Source: Lactobacillus sp. ESL0791
GTDB lineage: Bacteria; Bacillota; Bacilli; Lactobacillales; Lactobacillaceae
Direction: 5' to 3'
DNA: 64,000 nt
Assembly: GCF_029433255.1 (NCBI RefSeq)
Contig: NZ_JAQTHU010000001.1
Coordinates: forward strand, 1,240,001-1,304,000
In this document: positions 53,640 through 62,591 of the stretch, one piece after another
Position numbering within the stretch: the stretch's first letter is position 1
Layout: each line of letters starts with the position of its first letter
Notes under the pieces: model-generated
Seen by the model: only the letters and a program-made list of their open reading frames with translations
Databases searched by the model: none
Told to the model about the DNA's origin: nothing
Position numbers and translations under genes: made by a program

Positions 53640-53861
53640 TTTGGTACAACAAAGTAGGAATTATTTTAATCCTGCTTGCTTCAGTTACATAAAATCATAC
53701 GCATAGTTACACATAAAGTAAAGCGACTAGTTTACAATCTTTTATTTTCTAATTTGAGTCCGAAATATTCAGCATCATTTTACAATTTACAGATAAATAA
53801 AAAATTGCTACTGCTAATAATGCGTAACAATCTTTTCCAAAATTATTTGAATTTCACTTAA

Positions 53862-53949
53862 GGAGAGTACAGGATTTGAACCTGCGCGCCAAGGAAAACT
53901 TGGTTCGCCGGATTTCGAGTCCGGTGCATTACCACTCTGCCAACTCTCC
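53862..53949 (-). tRNA. tRNA-Ser(CGA)
   Basis: An 88-nt class II tRNA: acceptor GGAGAGT/ACTCTCC, anticodon arm CCGGA-CTCGAAA-TCCGG with anticodon CGA, a long variable arm (GAACCAAG TTTT CCTTGGC) and the T-arm CAGGTTCAAATCCTG. It reads UCG serine codons. CCA is not encoded. Confidence 0.95.
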
Positions 53950-53990
53950 GTAACGTATTTAATTATACGTTATAATAAAAAAATTTCAAA

Positions 53991-54767
53991 TCAAATTTTT
54001 TCTTTTTCCAAATTCTCTTTGACAATTTTTACCAGCAGCCTAGTTGCACCATTACCAGCCTTTTCATCGTAATAATCCTGATAACGAGAATCATTCTCAT
54101 AAGCTGTGATAATGCCAAGATGAATTTTGAGTGAATAATTGGGCATAATTATTCTCAGCCATTGTTGGTGCTCAGAAAAAATTTCATAACCTAACTCTGG
54201 TTCTTTTTCTGGATTTTTCAATACGCTTTGCAAGTGGTTGACTAACTGAGTTTCTATTTCTTTTAACTCATTAAATTTTGCTTCTGTCATTTTGCTAAGT
54301 TGTTCGTTGCTTTTTTCAATTACCTCAGCACCATATTTTTGGCGGCTTTCTCTACCGTATAATTTTTCATTGTTTGCAACTGCCTTCTTTAAGCTGGCAA
54401 ATTTCTTTGTATCATCCATTTTTTCTTCACCTTTACGCATTTTAATGGTTTGTTTAACATTAGTAATTAAATCTTCAAGATTACTTTTCTGCTTAGTTAG
54501 AAGTTTCAGTTGTAATGCAAGCGCATGATCAAGATCAAACGTCGGTTCAGTCAAAATTTTTTTGATTGTCTTCAGCTTGAATCCCATCTCTTTAAAAATC
54601 ATAATTTGCTGAATAGCATCCAAATCATCTTCGGAATAAAGACGGTAATTCGATTCTGGCTGCCGCACCGGATGCAGCAAGCCTAATTTGTCATAATACC
54701 GAAGCGTGCACACTGTTAACCCAGTCAAATCTTGTACTTTTTTGCTTGAATAACTTTTCTTTGACAA
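53991..54767 (-). CDS. MerR-family transcriptional activator, TipA-like
   Basis: A 258-residue regulator: N-terminal MerR winged HTH (SSKKVQDLTGLTVCTLRYYD, LYSEDDLDAIQQIMIFKEMG), a coiled-coil dimer helix (about 80-130), and a C-terminal TipAS domain (about 160-255) that in TipA binds thiopeptide antibiotics. The TTG at 54767 is the likely start because GGGAGGTAGTG lies upstream; the ORF extension before it has no ribosome site. A diverged copy of its C-terminal domain is at 52794. Target promoters are unknown. Confidence 0.88.
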   Translation of the reverse strand: MSKKSYSSKKVQDLTGLTVCTLRYYDKLGLLHPVRQPESNYRLYSEDDLDAIQQIMIFKEMGFKLKTIKKILTEPTFDLDHALALQLKLLTKQKSNLEDLITNVKQTIKMRKGEEKMDDTKKFASLKKAVANNEKLYGRESRQKYGAEVIEKSNEQLSKMTEAKFNELKEIETQLVNHLQSVLKNPEKEPELGYEIFSEHQQWLRIIMPNYSLKIHLGIITAYENDSRYQDYYDEKAGNGATRLLVKIVKENLEKEKI

Positions 54768-54874
54768 TTTCACTACCTCCCGATTAATAACTATATCGTC
54801 TGACACGGGGTAAGGATCAAGCTTTTTTTGGAAAAATAGCAAATTTTATTGCAGGCTAAATGCACGTCAGCTTA

Positions 54875-54912
54875 CAAAAAGACAGTTTTCACTTACGAAA
54901 ACTGTCTTTTTA
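54875..54912. terminator. bidirectional terminator after GNAT gene
   Basis: Stem AAAAGACAGTTTTC / GAAAACTGTCTTTT around ACTTAC, with T-run in both directions, just after the stop of the 54919 gene. Confidence 0.8.
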
Positions 54913-54918
54913 AATTAT

Positions 54919-55326
54919 CTAATATTCTCTATAAAATCCCACAACGCCTAAATGATCAGTTGCGGTAAATCCTTGTTTTTCATAAAATACTCGTGTCTTA
55001 ACAGTATTATCTGTCAGAAGCATCTTCTGTCTTACATCTTTGTATTTTGTCAAAATCCGCTGCATCAATTCACTGCCAATGCCTTGATTTTGATATTCCG
55101 GTCTAACCAAAATATCCTGAATATACAAGATGGTCTGTGCATCACCAACAGTCCGAATTAACCCAACCAATCTATTATCAGACCAGGCCGTGATAACATT
55201 TAGTGAATTTAGCAAGGCAATCTGCAGCCTTTCAACATTAGAAGTGTATTCGCTCCAATGGACAGAACGATATAATGATATCAGTTCTTGCTTACTTATT
55301 TGTTTTTGCTCTTTATATTCGATCAT
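54919..55326 (-). CDS. GNAT-family N-acetyltransferase
   Basis: A 135-residue GNAT protein. The acetyl-CoA loop is VRPEYQNQGIGSELM, preceded by LYIQDILV and followed by LLTDNTVKTRVFYEKQGF. It resembles small stand-alone acetyltransferases of unknown substrate. Single gene, followed by a strong terminator. Confidence 0.9.
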   Translation of the reverse strand: MIEYKEQKQISKQELISLYRSVHWSEYTSNVERLQIALLNSLNVITAWSDNRLVGLIRTVGDAQTILYIQDILVRPEYQNQGIGSELMQRILTKYKDVRQKMLLTDNTVKTRVFYEKQGFTATDHLGVVGFYREY

Positions 55327-55522
55327 TAATTTTTCCTTTTCAAAAAATAAAATTTCTAACGGTAAAGAGCACTTTTCCTTTTATCCATATGATCACCTCA
55401 CACCCATTCAATTATAGCAAAATTCCTTAAGTTTTAGCCAAACCACTTAGTAAACAATCATGTGAGACACGCTTTGCTGGTAAAATTAATGGTGAAACAA
55501 TACTTCGGGTAGTGAATGAAAA

Positions 55523-56104
55523 TTGAAAATCAGTAATTGGATAGCGGCTATTTCTGCAATTATCTTGCTGCTGCTTATCATTAACATTAGAAAGTCACGC
55601 CGCTTCAATCTGTTTGACACATGGCTTCACCAAAAATTAGTCCGCGATCATGACGGCTTCAGCTGGCAAATCATCGCCTTTTTAAACGATCCTAAATTAA
55701 TGGTCATTTGGGCTGTTCTGCTCTCATCATTCTTAATTAATGAAGAAAAAAATGTCGCTGCACTGTGGGTGCTAGCAACACTTGGCTTTACGGATTTAAG
55801 CGGGATTTTATTAAAAAAATTGATGCATCGTGAACGTCCTTCCGAGCATTCTGACCTTGAAAATGGCTATAGCTTTCCCAGCGGCCATGTCTTAGGCTCA
55901 ACCACCATGTCGTTGATTCTTGCAGAACTCTTTGGCAATCGCTTAGGAAATGGCTTTATTATCTTTCTTACCATCATCTGGCTGATGGTAATTATCTCAC
56001 GGTTAAGATTAAGGGCCCACTACCCCTCAGATATTCTCGGTGCGACCAGTTTAGCAATTTTTTGCTTTAGTATTTCACAGCAAATTTTTCTTGCGTTTTT
56101 TTAA
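55523..56104 (+). CDS. PAP2-family membrane phosphatase
   Basis: A 193-residue integral membrane phosphatase with the three PAP2 motifs: KLMHRERP (KxxxxxxRP), YSFPSGHVLG (PSGH) and SRLRLRAHYPSDILG (SRxxxxxHxxxD). About six membrane helices. It may recycle undecaprenyl pyrophosphate or dephosphorylate a lipid. The start is TTG with a weak ribosome site, so a little uncertainty remains at the N-terminus. Confidence 0.9.
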   Translation: MKISNWIAAISAIILLLLIINIRKSRRFNLFDTWLHQKLVRDHDGFSWQIIAFLNDPKLMVIWAVLLSSFLINEEKNVAALWVLATLGFTDLSGILLKKLMHRERPSEHSDLENGYSFPSGHVLGSTTMSLILAELFGNRLGNGFIIFLTIIWLMVIISRLRLRAHYPSDILGATSLAIFCFSISQQIFLAFF

Positions 56105-56124
56105 ACTTTAGAAAGCACTATATC

Positions 56125-56174
56125 AAAAAAATAGGATCGACGAAGAAGTATAACCTTCTGCGGTCCTATTTTTT
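56125..56174. terminator. bidirectional terminator between PAP2 and degV
   Basis: Stem AAAAATAGGATCG...CGGTCCTATTTTT, with CGAAGAAG...CTTCTG continuing the helix, between two convergent genes. Confidence 0.8.
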
Positions 56175-56186
56175 AGTTTCCTTTAT

Positions 56187-57020
56187 TTAACCTTCAAATC
56201 CAACCATCAAACCGCCATTTTCAGCGTAAAAGGTGCACAGGCCGCGCATCTGTCTGATCGTGATCTGGGCATTCGGGAAAAGTGCACAGATTTTTTCTTT
56301 CAGTGTCTGTGCATCCTTGGCATTATTGCAGTGGTCAATAATTACCTCGCCGCCATGATATTTCATTTCCTTCATCCGGTTAATAACATCTTTTAGCGCG
56401 CGTTTCATCCCCCGCACCTTAGCAACTGGCTCAAGTTTGCCCTCTGTACTTGCCGTTCCTACCACGTCAATCTTAAGCATCTGGGCAACCTTAGCAACAG
56501 CAGGTGACACACGACCGTTTAACGACAAATTATGCAGTGACTGAAAAATCGCCAACAAATGCGTATGCATCCGATACTCCGCAATTTTTTGCTCCAAATC
56601 CACAAAGCGGATTTTTGTTTTGATCAGTTGTTTAATTTTTGACAAAATGACCGACAATTCAGGACCAGCGGAACGCGAATCAACCACAATCACCTTGCTT
56701 TCGGGATGGTCCTTTTCATAAATCTTTTTTGCCTGAAAAGCTGAAGAAAAGCTGCCGCTCAGTCCGCTCGTAACCGTCACAATGATTGCCCGCTTAGTGC
56801 CCTCCAGCGCCTTAAGCCAGGCATCAATGCTTGGACAGGACGTGCGGCCTGCTTCACTATTTTGGGCCATTTTAGCAATAAAATCCTGAATATCAAGCTT
56901 TTCATCATCAACAAAATCTTGCCCGTTAATTGTCAATGTCAACGGTACAACCGTGACGTTATTTTCTTTACTTGTTTGATCATTGGAACTCGAATCCACA
57001 ATCAATTTAATTTCTTCCAT
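56187..57020 (-). CDS. DegV-family fatty acid-binding protein
   Basis: A 277-residue DegV/FakB-like protein: LIVDSSSNDQ at the start, NSEAGRTSCPSIDAWL, IIVTVTSGLSGSFSSAFQAK (lipid-carboxylate binding Ser region), VIVVDSRSAG and GRVSPAVAKVAQMLKI. Family members present fatty acids to FakA kinase; the kinase is not in this window. No signal peptide. The ATG follows a poor ribosome site (AGGATG). Confidence 0.9.
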   Translation of the reverse strand: MEEIKLIVDSSSNDQTSKENNVTVVPLTLTINGQDFVDDEKLDIQDFIAKMAQNSEAGRTSCPSIDAWLKALEGTKRAIIVTVTSGLSGSFSSAFQAKKIYEKDHPESKVIVVDSRSAGPELSVILSKIKQLIKTKIRFVDLEQKIAEYRMHTHLLAIFQSLHNLSLNGRVSPAVAKVAQMLKIDVVGTASTEGKLEPVAKVRGMKRALKDVINRMKEMKYHGGEVIIDHCNNAKDAQTLKEKICALFPNAQITIRQMRGLCTFYAENGGLMVGFEG

Positions 57021-57120
57021 TTACTTTTACATCCTTTATAATCAAGTTAAAATTCAATTTATGATATATTATAAATATAGCATTTTTTCGATGGAAGCAC
57101 CTTAATAATTTTTAAAGATA

Positions 57121-57166
57121 TAAATCGCTTACAAATGTTTACACAATCACAAAGTTAAGCTAAAAT
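57121..57166 (+). promoter_or_regulatory. enolase promoter with adjacent cre-like site
   Basis: TTTACA (57138-57143), 17-nt spacer, TAAAAT (57161-57166). Immediately upstream, on the minus strand, TTGTAAGCGATTTAT (57134-57120) matches the cre consensus at 13 of 15 places. The position upstream of -35 fits CcpA activation, as for other glycolytic genes. Confidence 0.6.
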
Positions 57167-57174
57167 TTGAGGTG

Positions 57175-57243
57175 TAGAAATAGGGCGAATGCTCTATACG
57201 ATGTCGGAGCGTTAATCCGATTCGGCATCATTTTTTTAGGAGG
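57175..57243 (+). promoter_or_regulatory. terminator-like hairpin in the enolase leader
   Basis: GATGTCG (57200-57206) pairs with CGGCATC (57223-57229) and is followed by seven T residues (57231-57237). The AGGAGG ribosome site begins at 57238. GCTC/GAGC (57191-57210) can form a competing helix. This arrangement looks like transcription attenuation in front of a highly expressed glycolytic gene. Confidence 0.5.
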
Positions 57244-57250
57244 TTTTTTG

Positions 57251-58537
57251 ATGTTAAAATCAGTCATTGAAAATGTTCACGCACTTGAAATTTATGATTC
57301 ACGTGGCAACCCAACTGTTGAGGCTTTTGTTACCTTGTCAAATGGGATTGTAGGTAAGGCTGAGGTTCCATCCGGTGCTTCAACTGGTGAAAATGAAGCC
57401 GTTGAGCTTCGTGACGGCGGCAGCCGTGTTGGCGGTAAGGGTGTGTCCAAGGCTGTCAACAATGTCAACACAAAGATTGCTAAGGCTTTGAAGGGTTTAG
57501 ACCCACACAACCAAGCAAACATTGATCAAGTAATGATCGACTTGGATGGTACGCCAAACAAGGCTAAGCTTGGTGCTAACGCTATTTTAGGTGTATCCAT
57601 GGCTACTGCTGCAGCTGCTGCTAAAGACAGCAACCAGCCGCTCTACCGTTATCTTGGCGGAACTGACCTTGAAATGCCACAAACTTTCCATAACGTTATT
57701 AACGGTGGTGAGCACGCTGACAACGGGATCGATGTTCAGGAATTTATGATCACTCCAGTTAAAAAGACTTCATTCCGTGATGGCTTTGAAAAGATCGTTA
57801 ACACTTACCATACCTTGAAGAAGGTTTTGGAAGATATGGGTTACGAAACTGGCCTCGGTGACGAAGGTGGTTTTGCACCTAACATGAAGAGCTCAGAAGA
57901 GGCATTGAAGGCTTTGCAGGAAGCAATCGTTAAGGCTGGTTACAAACCGGGTGAAGACATCGCCATTGCTTGTGACTGTGCTGCTTCATACTTCTATGAC
58001 AAGAAAGACCATAAATACCACTTCGAAGGTAAAGTTCTAAACGATGATGAATTGTCAGACTATTACGACAAGTTATTAAAGGAATTCCCAGAATTAATCT
58101 CAATCGAAGACCCATACGATGAAAATGATGTTGATGGCATGATTAAGTTCACCCAAAGCCATAAAGACAGAATTCAAATCGTTTTAGATGACTTCATTTG
58201 TACTAATCCGAAACTTTTGACTAAAGCGATCAAGGAAGGTGCTGGCAATGCTTCATTAATCAAACTGAACCAGATCGGTACGGTTACTGAAACTTTGGAA
58301 ACAATCCGTCTTTCACGCAAGAATGGATACAACACCATGATTTCTCACCGTTCCGGTGAAACTGGTGACACCTTCATCGCTGACTTTGCCGTTGCTGTTA
58401 ACGGTGGTCAATTGAAGACTGGTGCTCCTGCACGTTCAGAGCGTGTTGAAAAGTATAACCGCTTGCTTGAAATCGAAGAAGAAGTTGGCAAAGGTGAACG
58501 TCTTGCAACCTTCCCAGACAGTGTTGATAAAGACTAA
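57251..58537 (+). CDS. eno: enolase
   Basis: Phosphopyruvate hydratase, 428 residues, converting 2-phosphoglycerate to phosphoenolpyruvate. Landmarks are EIYDSRGNPTVEAFV, VPSGASTGENEAVELRD, NGGEHADNGIDVQEFM, GDEGGFAPN (catalytic Glu), SIEDPYDENDVDG (metal Glu), SLIKLNQIGTVTET (catalytic Lys) and MISHRSGETGDTFIAD. The magnesium loop reads IVLDDFICTNPKLL where most enolases have VGDDLFVTN, a variant also seen in some lactobacillar paralogues. The start at MLKSVIENVH follows AGGAGG; the upstream frame extension lies in the leader. Confidence 0.97.
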   Translation: MLKSVIENVHALEIYDSRGNPTVEAFVTLSNGIVGKAEVPSGASTGENEAVELRDGGSRVGGKGVSKAVNNVNTKIAKALKGLDPHNQANIDQVMIDLDGTPNKAKLGANAILGVSMATAAAAAKDSNQPLYRYLGGTDLEMPQTFHNVINGGEHADNGIDVQEFMITPVKKTSFRDGFEKIVNTYHTLKKVLEDMGYETGLGDEGGFAPNMKSSEEALKALQEAIVKAGYKPGEDIAIACDCAASYFYDKKDHKYHFEGKVLNDDELSDYYDKLLKEFPELISIEDPYDENDVDGMIKFTQSHKDRIQIVLDDFICTNPKLLTKAIKEGAGNASLIKLNQIGTVTETLETIRLSRKNGYNTMISHRSGETGDTFIADFAVAVNGGQLKTGAPARSERVEKYNRLLEIEEEVGKGERLATFPDSVDKD

Positions 58538-58556
58538 TTGAACATTAGTTTAATTT

Positions 58557-58597
58557 AAAAATAGACCGACCATTATTAATGTCGGTCTATTTTTTAT
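58557..58597 (+). terminator. enolase terminator
   Basis: Stem AAATAGACCGAC / GTCGGTCTATTT around CATTATTAAT followed by TTTTTAT. Confidence 0.85.
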
Positions 58598-58689
58598 ACT
58601 TTTATAAAAGATTGCTAAAATTGTTTCCTGAAGCAGGCAACTGTGCTACTTTATGTGAAGTATTATTTATAATAAAAGAAGGAATATTT

Positions 58690-60975
58690 ATGTCTGAAAA
58701 ATTTCATGGCTTAAGTCAAGCTGAAGCAGATCAGCTGCTTAAGAAAAATGGGCTGAACGAAGTTCCTGAGCCCAAATACAATTTCTTTAAGGAATTTTTA
58801 TCGAAATTATGGAATTTATCCGCGTGGATTCTGGAAGCCGCTCTCCTTCTGGAATGTATTTTAGGCAAGTGGATCCAGTCGCTGTTTGTTTTGGCGATGC
58901 TGTTATTTGCCGCCTGGAACGGGGCCTCTAAGAAAAAGCAATCACGCCGGGTGTTAGACAATATTTCACACAAGTTGACACCAACTGTTTCGGTCGAACG
59001 TGATGGAAAATGGACCAATTTAGATTCCAAGTACCTGGTTGTCGGCGACCTGATCAGTATCCAAGCCGGTGATGTACTGGCAGCCGATGTTAAATTAATT
59101 GACGGAGAAATTTCAACCGACGAAAGTTCAATTACCGGTGAAGCAAAAAACGTTGATAAACACGTTAATGATCAAGCCTATGCCGGTACGACCGTTGTTG
59201 AAGGTTCTGGACTGGCACTAGTTCAAGCCATCGGCTCCGATTCCCGCTCCGGAAAAACAATCAACTTGATTAATAACTCCGCTGCTCCTGGTCACTTGCA
59301 GCAATTATTGACAAAAATTATCTACTATCTTTGTTTACTTGATGGGATTTTGACCTTAATCATCGTCATTGCGATGTTCTTTAAAACCGGAAACTTTCAC
59401 GTTTTTCTCAGTCAATTCATCAACACGCTGCCGTTTTTGGCAATGATGTTCATCGCTTCTATTCCAGTGGCGATGCCATCAACATTTGCCCTTTCCAACT
59501 CGTTTGAAGCTACCCGGCTAAGCAAAGAAGGCGTCTTAACCTCGGATTTAACCGGTATTCAAGACGCTGCGAACCTAAACTTGATTTTATTAGACAAAAC
59601 CGGAACGATTACCGAAAATAAAACGGCCGTTGCCAGCTGGACGAATTTTACCAAGTTAGATGACCAAGAAGTGCTTCAACTTGCAAGCAGCGCCACAGAC
59701 CAACGCAATGCCAAAATTATTGACACGGCGATTGATGAATATGTAGCAGAAAAGGGCTTAGCAGTTGAACAGCCAAGCAAGTTTGTTCCCTTTACTTCTG
59801 CTACCGGTTATTCGATGGCAGAAACCGCAGGACACAATGTCAAACTTGGTTCATTCAAGCAGTTGTCACTGATTGATAAAAACGCCAACGAATTGGTAAA
59901 AGAGATCGACTTCACGGCTGGACGGTCGGTTGCTCTGCTAATTGACGATCAGCTTGCCGGTGTTTTCATCTTGCAAGACAAGGTCAGAAATGATTCCAAA
60001 GCTGCTCTTGCCGAACTGAAAAAACGCGGTGTACGCCCAGTCATGCTGACCGGCGACAACCAAAAAACAGCTGCGGCTGTTGCCAAACAGGTTGACCTAA
60101 CGGGCAACGTGATTTCAATTCATGATTTTAATGAAAACACCGATATCAAGAATTTGGCGGGAATCGCCGATGTTTTACCGGAAGATAAACTAAAAATGGT
60201 CAAATTCTTCCAAAAGAAGGGTTACATAGTCGGTATGACCGGCGATGGCGTCAACGACTCACCCGCTTTAAAGCAGGCTGAAGTCGGAATTGCCGTTTCG
60301 AATGCAGCAGACGTCGCTAAGCGTTCCGGTAAAATGGTTCTGCTGAACGATGGCCTAACTTCAATTGTAAAAATTTTGGATGCTGGCCACCGCGTTTATC
60401 AGCGAATGACCACTTGGTCCTTGACTAAACTGGCAAGAACTGCAGAATTAACAATGCTGCTGACATTTGGTTATCTTTGCTTTAACTATATTCCAATGGC
60501 ATTAAACGCAATGGTCATTTACACGATCATGAACAATATGGTTACAATGATGATCGGAACTGACCGCACACACATTAGTTACAAGCCGGAAAATTGGAAT
60601 ATGGCTAAGCTGGCTAAAATAGCCTTCGCACTTGCTGCGGGTTGGACTATTTTTGGCATTGCATTTGTTTGGTACTTGAATGTTCATGGTTGGTCACACG
60701 GTGTAATTTCCACGATGGTTTACGTTTACTTAGTTTTAAGTTCAATGTTAATTTTGCTAATTACTAGAACCCAAAAATACTTTTGGCAGGACTATCCGTC
60801 TAAATTAGTCTGGCTAGTTCAAGCGGCTGATATTGCTCTAACGATCATTTTAGCTTTATTCGGAATCGCTATGACCAAGATTAACTGGATGGACCTGTTA
60901 ATTACATTGATCGTTTCATTGGCAATTGCAATCGTGATTGACCTCTTCTATCAGCCAATCATGAAAAACAGGTAA
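58690..60975 (+). CDS. P3A-type cation (H+)-transporting ATPase
   Basis: A 761-residue P-type ATPase of the plasma-membrane H+-ATPase subgroup. The N-terminal cation-ATPase segment (GLSQAEADQLLKKNGLNEVP) leads to STDESSITGEA, the membrane motif FIASIPVAMPSTFALS (PxxxP, as in P3A pumps), the phosphorylation site LLDKTGTITEN, and TGDGVNDSPALKQAEVGIAV. There are about ten membrane spans. The start MSEKFHGL follows AGAAGGAA; the longer frame overlaps the eno terminator. It could export protons in acid stress or move another cation; the ion is not certain. Confidence 0.88.
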   Translation: MSEKFHGLSQAEADQLLKKNGLNEVPEPKYNFFKEFLSKLWNLSAWILEAALLLECILGKWIQSLFVLAMLLFAAWNGASKKKQSRRVLDNISHKLTPTVSVERDGKWTNLDSKYLVVGDLISIQAGDVLAADVKLIDGEISTDESSITGEAKNVDKHVNDQAYAGTTVVEGSGLALVQAIGSDSRSGKTINLINNSAAPGHLQQLLTKIIYYLCLLDGILTLIIVIAMFFKTGNFHVFLSQFINTLPFLAMMFIASIPVAMPSTFALSNSFEATRLSKEGVLTSDLTGIQDAANLNLILLDKTGTITENKTAVASWTNFTKLDDQEVLQLASSATDQRNAKIIDTAIDEYVAEKGLAVEQPSKFVPFTSATGYSMAETAGHNVKLGSFKQLSLIDKNANELVKEIDFTAGRSVALLIDDQLAGVFILQDKVRNDSKAALAELKKRGVRPVMLTGDNQKTAAAVAKQVDLTGNVISIHDFNENTDIKNLAGIADVLPEDKLKMVKFFQKKGYIVGMTGDGVNDSPALKQAEVGIAVSNAADVAKRSGKMVLLNDGLTSIVKILDAGHRVYQRMTTWSLTKLARTAELTMLLTFGYLCFNYIPMALNAMVIYTIMNNMVTMMIGTDRTHISYKPENWNMAKLAKIAFALAAGWTIFGIAFVWYLNVHGWSHGVISTMVYVYLVLSSMLILLITRTQKYFWQDYPSKLVWLVQAADIALTIILALFGIAMTKINWMDLLITLIVSLAIAIVIDLFYQPIMKNR

Positions 60976-61006
60976 AAAACATTTTCTAAACTATAAAATC
61001 ATTACA

Positions 61007-61038
61007 AAGTACTGAATTTTCGGATTCAGTGCTTTTTT
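61007..61038 (+). terminator. terminator after P-type ATPase
   Basis: Stem AGTACTGAAT / ATTCAGTGCT around TTTCGG followed by TTTTTT. Confidence 0.8.
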
Positions 61039-61164
61039 AGTGAAATTTAGTAAGGAAAAGCTAAATAAAATAAGTTATAATATTTTATTAAATAATTATT
61101 GCTTTTTTAATTAATGGTGTGATAAAAATATATGTAGACATATTTTAGAAAGAAGGACATAAAT

Positions 61165-62532
61165 ATGGATTACAAAACAGCAGCAAAAGAAATACTGCAT
61201 GATGTGGGAGGAAGTAAAAATGTCAGCGGGCTGACCAACTGTGCTACCAGATTACGGTTTACACTGGTTGATGATAGCAAAATCGATTTAGCAAAAATAA
61301 AGCAAATTTCTGGCGTGATTGATGCAATCAAAAGTGGAGCGCAGTACCAAATTATCGTTGGTACAAACGTCGAGCACTTTAAAAAAGAGCTAGACAAGCT
61401 GCTTGCAGCAAAGCCGCAGACAACAAAAGAAAATAAGAAAAAGAGTGACGCAACGTGGGTTGACAGGCTTTTCGACGTGATTTCCGGGATTTTTACCCCA
61501 ATCATTCCGATGTTGGTTGCTGCCGGAATGCTTAAAGCATTACTGGTATTGCTGAATTTTGCTAATATTTTGACAATCAAGTCACCAACCTACGTCTTTT
61601 TGAGTTTTGTTTCGGATGCCGGCTTTTATTTCTTACCGGTTTTCGTGGCAATTTCAACAGCCATGAAACTGAAAACTAACATGTTTATCGCAGGCATGGT
61701 TGGAGCCGCACTGATCCATCCCACCTTTACGGGGATGGTTGCCCAAAAGACGGCAATTTCATTGTTCGGCTTGTCTGTGCCGCTCGTTTCATACTCATCT
61801 AGCGTTATTCCGTCAATTTTAGCAGTTTGGTTTATGAGCTATGTTGAAAAATTTGCAGACAAGGTCTCGCCTAAGGCAGTGAAATTTTTGTTAAAACCGC
61901 TGCTGACAGTATTAATCGTTATCCCTCTGACATTTTTTATCTTTGGGCCAATTGGTTCTTACATCGGCAACTTCTTAGCCGCAATCTTTAATTTCTTAAA
62001 CAGTCATATTCCTTGGCTTGTACCGACATTAATGGGTGGATTATTCCCGCTGCTTGTAATGACAGGGATGCATTGGAGTTTTGCTCCACTTGTCGTTCAA
62101 TCATATGCAACGTATCATTATGAAGCAATAATGGGACCCGGCAGCTTTGTTTCAAACATTTGTCAAGGTGCGGCTTCATTAGCTGTTGCTCTCAAAAGCA
62201 AAGATTCAAAAATGAAACAAATTTCGTCATCCGCTGGAATTACTGCTTTGCTTGGAATTACCGAACCAGCTTTGTTTGGAGTCACTCTTAAAGTTAAAAA
62301 TGTACTGTACTGTGTTATGACAGGCGGAGCAGTCGGAGGGCTTTATGCTGGCCTGCAGGGCGTTGTTCGCTACACACCTGGAACTCCTGGACTTGCCAGT
62401 TTCGCTGTTTTTATTGGGAAAAATCCAATGAACGTAGTTAATGCACTTATTTCCGTTGCAATCGGCTTCGTAGTTACCTTTATTCTAACCTGGATATTTG
62501 CTGACTTTGAAGCTTCTGCAACAACTAAATAA
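61165..62532 (+). CDS. PTS EIIBC, beta-glucoside/sucrose type
   Basis: A 455-residue EIIBC of the glucose superfamily. EIIB is at residues 1-80 with the phosphorylated Cys in GLTNCATRLRFTL. EIIC follows (100-450) with FDVISGIFTPIIPMLVAAGM, MGGLFPLLVMTGMHWSF and GITALLGITEPALFGV. An EIIA domain, present at the C-terminus of BglP/SacX-type complete proteins, is absent, so it must borrow EIIA from another system. No hydrolase or antiterminator is adjacent; the sugar cannot be named. Confidence 0.9.
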   Translation: MDYKTAAKEILHDVGGSKNVSGLTNCATRLRFTLVDDSKIDLAKIKQISGVIDAIKSGAQYQIIVGTNVEHFKKELDKLLAAKPQTTKENKKKSDATWVDRLFDVISGIFTPIIPMLVAAGMLKALLVLLNFANILTIKSPTYVFLSFVSDAGFYFLPVFVAISTAMKLKTNMFIAGMVGAALIHPTFTGMVAQKTAISLFGLSVPLVSYSSSVIPSILAVWFMSYVEKFADKVSPKAVKFLLKPLLTVLIVIPLTFFIFGPIGSYIGNFLAAIFNFLNSHIPWLVPTLMGGLFPLLVMTGMHWSFAPLVVQSYATYHYEAIMGPGSFVSNICQGAASLAVALKSKDSKMKQISSSAGITALLGITEPALFGVTLKVKNVLYCVMTGGAVGGLYAGLQGVVRYTPGTPGLASFAVFIGKNPMNVVNALISVAIGFVVTFILTWIFADFEASATTK

Positions 62533-62539
62533 AAATCAA

Positions 62540-62575
62540 AGAGGACATCATCAATTTATGCCCTCTTTTTTTAAT
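62540..62575. terminator. terminator after PTS gene
   Basis: Stem AAGAGGACAT / ATGCCCTCTT around CATCAATTT followed by TTTTT. Confidence 0.7.
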
Positions 62576-62591
62576 GTTCTAAAAATTATCT

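Noticed and set aside
53640-53861. Possible hicA gene upstream of hicB
   Set aside because: Only a six-residue KQAGLK-stop trace is seen; the rest has many stops and no HicA-like sequence.
57131-57143. TACAAATGTT as another cop box near enolase
   Set aside because: The second half-site does not match TGTA, and the sequence is better explained by the cre-like site and -35 element.
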